Below are positions 63,937 to 64,000 of a stretch of 64,000 nt of DNA, in pieces. The translations under genes and the position numbers were made by a program. The stretch comes from Crocinitomicaceae bacterium. Lineage in GTDB: Bacteria > Bacteroidota > Bacteroidia > Flavobacteriales_D > Crocinitomicaceae. The notes under the pieces are model-generated. The model was not told the DNA's origin. It saw only the letters and a program-made list of their open reading frames with translations, and did not search any database. Where the stretch lies: assembly GCA_024639405.1 (NCBI GenBank), contig JAHEIL010000013.1, forward strand, positions 44,979 to 108,978. The letters run 5' to 3'. Every line of letters starts with the position of its first letter. The stretch's first letter is position 1.

Positions 63937-64000
63937 ACGGCGTCGACTTACTCTCCCACCCTCAAAAGGGCAGTACCATCAGCGCAAGCAGGCTTAACTT
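63937..64000 (-). rRNA. rrf: 5S ribosomal RNA, 3' part (runs off window)
   Basis: The minus strand reads AAGTTAAGCCTGCTTGCGC, then GATGGTACTGC, GGGTGGGAGAGTAAGTCG and ACGCCG before the terminator. This is the standard 5S 3' half, with its GATGGTACTGC and GGGAGAGTA helices. The rest of the rRNA operon lies beyond the right edge. Confidence 0.93.

Overview
The window looks like a chromosomal segment of a low-GC flavobacterial Bacteroidota, and the gene set would fit a Fluviicola or Crocinitomicaceae-like organism. That is inference from gene content, not a database match. The supports are repeated TAnnTTTG-type promoter elements (best case TTTG-N19-TATCTTTG before rplM), no obvious Shine-Dalgarno sequences, type IX secretion (T9SS) genes and cargo tails, GldA, a fused 2-oxoacid dehydrogenase E1, a DAHP synthase-chorismate mutase fusion and a monomeric isocitrate dehydrogenase. 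Most of the window is ordinary core chromosome. I see no prophage, insertion sequence with transposase, CRISPR array or tRNA gene.

Layout. 1-746: start of a multi-pass membrane protein that runs off the left edge. 747-1821: three head-to-tail copies of a structured non-coding repeat. 1822-6592: sugar-nucleotide epimerase, rlmH, asnB and an acyltransferase. 6593-7589: two more repeat copies and A/T hairpins. 7590-11627: operon pabB-tilS-rsmF-like-rdgB. 11753-15442: monomeric icd and a DUF4403-like lipoprotein. 15485-19524 (minus): translation block rplM-rpsI-rpsB-tsf and pyrH-frr. 19682-24505 (minus): enoyl-CoA hydratase, RRM protein, anchored coiled-coil protein, aldehyde dehydrogenase, purS, pssA. 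24638-30917: PorV/PorQ-like and PorU2-like T9SS genes. 30914-33072 (minus): lpxD and a SpoIIE-type phosphatase. 33216-34969: an unknown secreted protein with a DoxX-like membrane protein. 35119-37212 (minus): E1 alpha-beta fusion. 37364-39108 (minus): two T9SS cargo genes with near-identical tails and a decayed third. 39239-42055 (minus): DPP-IV peptidase and a DUF2461 protein.

42180-49506: a mixed region with a PaaI-like thioesterase, MarR, tyrS, gldA, rsgA, dtd, two MazG-like pyrophosphohydrolases, a single-domain degenerate DEAD-box protein, and an ArsR-type regulator with a divergent small gene and two palindromic operators. 49608-54356: an FGE-fold lipoprotein-like secreted protein, aroA, DAHP synthase-chorismate mutase, alpha/beta hydrolase and tsaB. 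54353-63517: three response regulators, a TonB-dependent receptor, a large T9SS surface protein and a PhoR-like kinase. The window ends with a tiny membrane ORF and the 3' end of a minus-strand 5S rRNA with its terminator.

How it fits together. The 55.3-63.5 kb block reads as a PhoB/PhoR-like sensory locus wrapped around an outer-membrane receptor and a secreted surface protein. TTAAC direct repeats at 11-bp spacing sit in the receptor promoter. The PorU2/PorV-like pair, the sorted cargo proteins and GldA point to an active T9SS. The most unusual material is (1) the structured repeat family, with a compensatory base-pair change in one hairpin; (2) the ArsR-associated palindromes, a second pair of which lies between two convergent genes 13 kb away; (3) the T9SS remnant, in which a signal peptide meets a sorting tail across one in-frame stop; (4) the stand-alone degenerate helicase domain translationally coupled to MazG; and (5) a possible small RNA between two response regulators.
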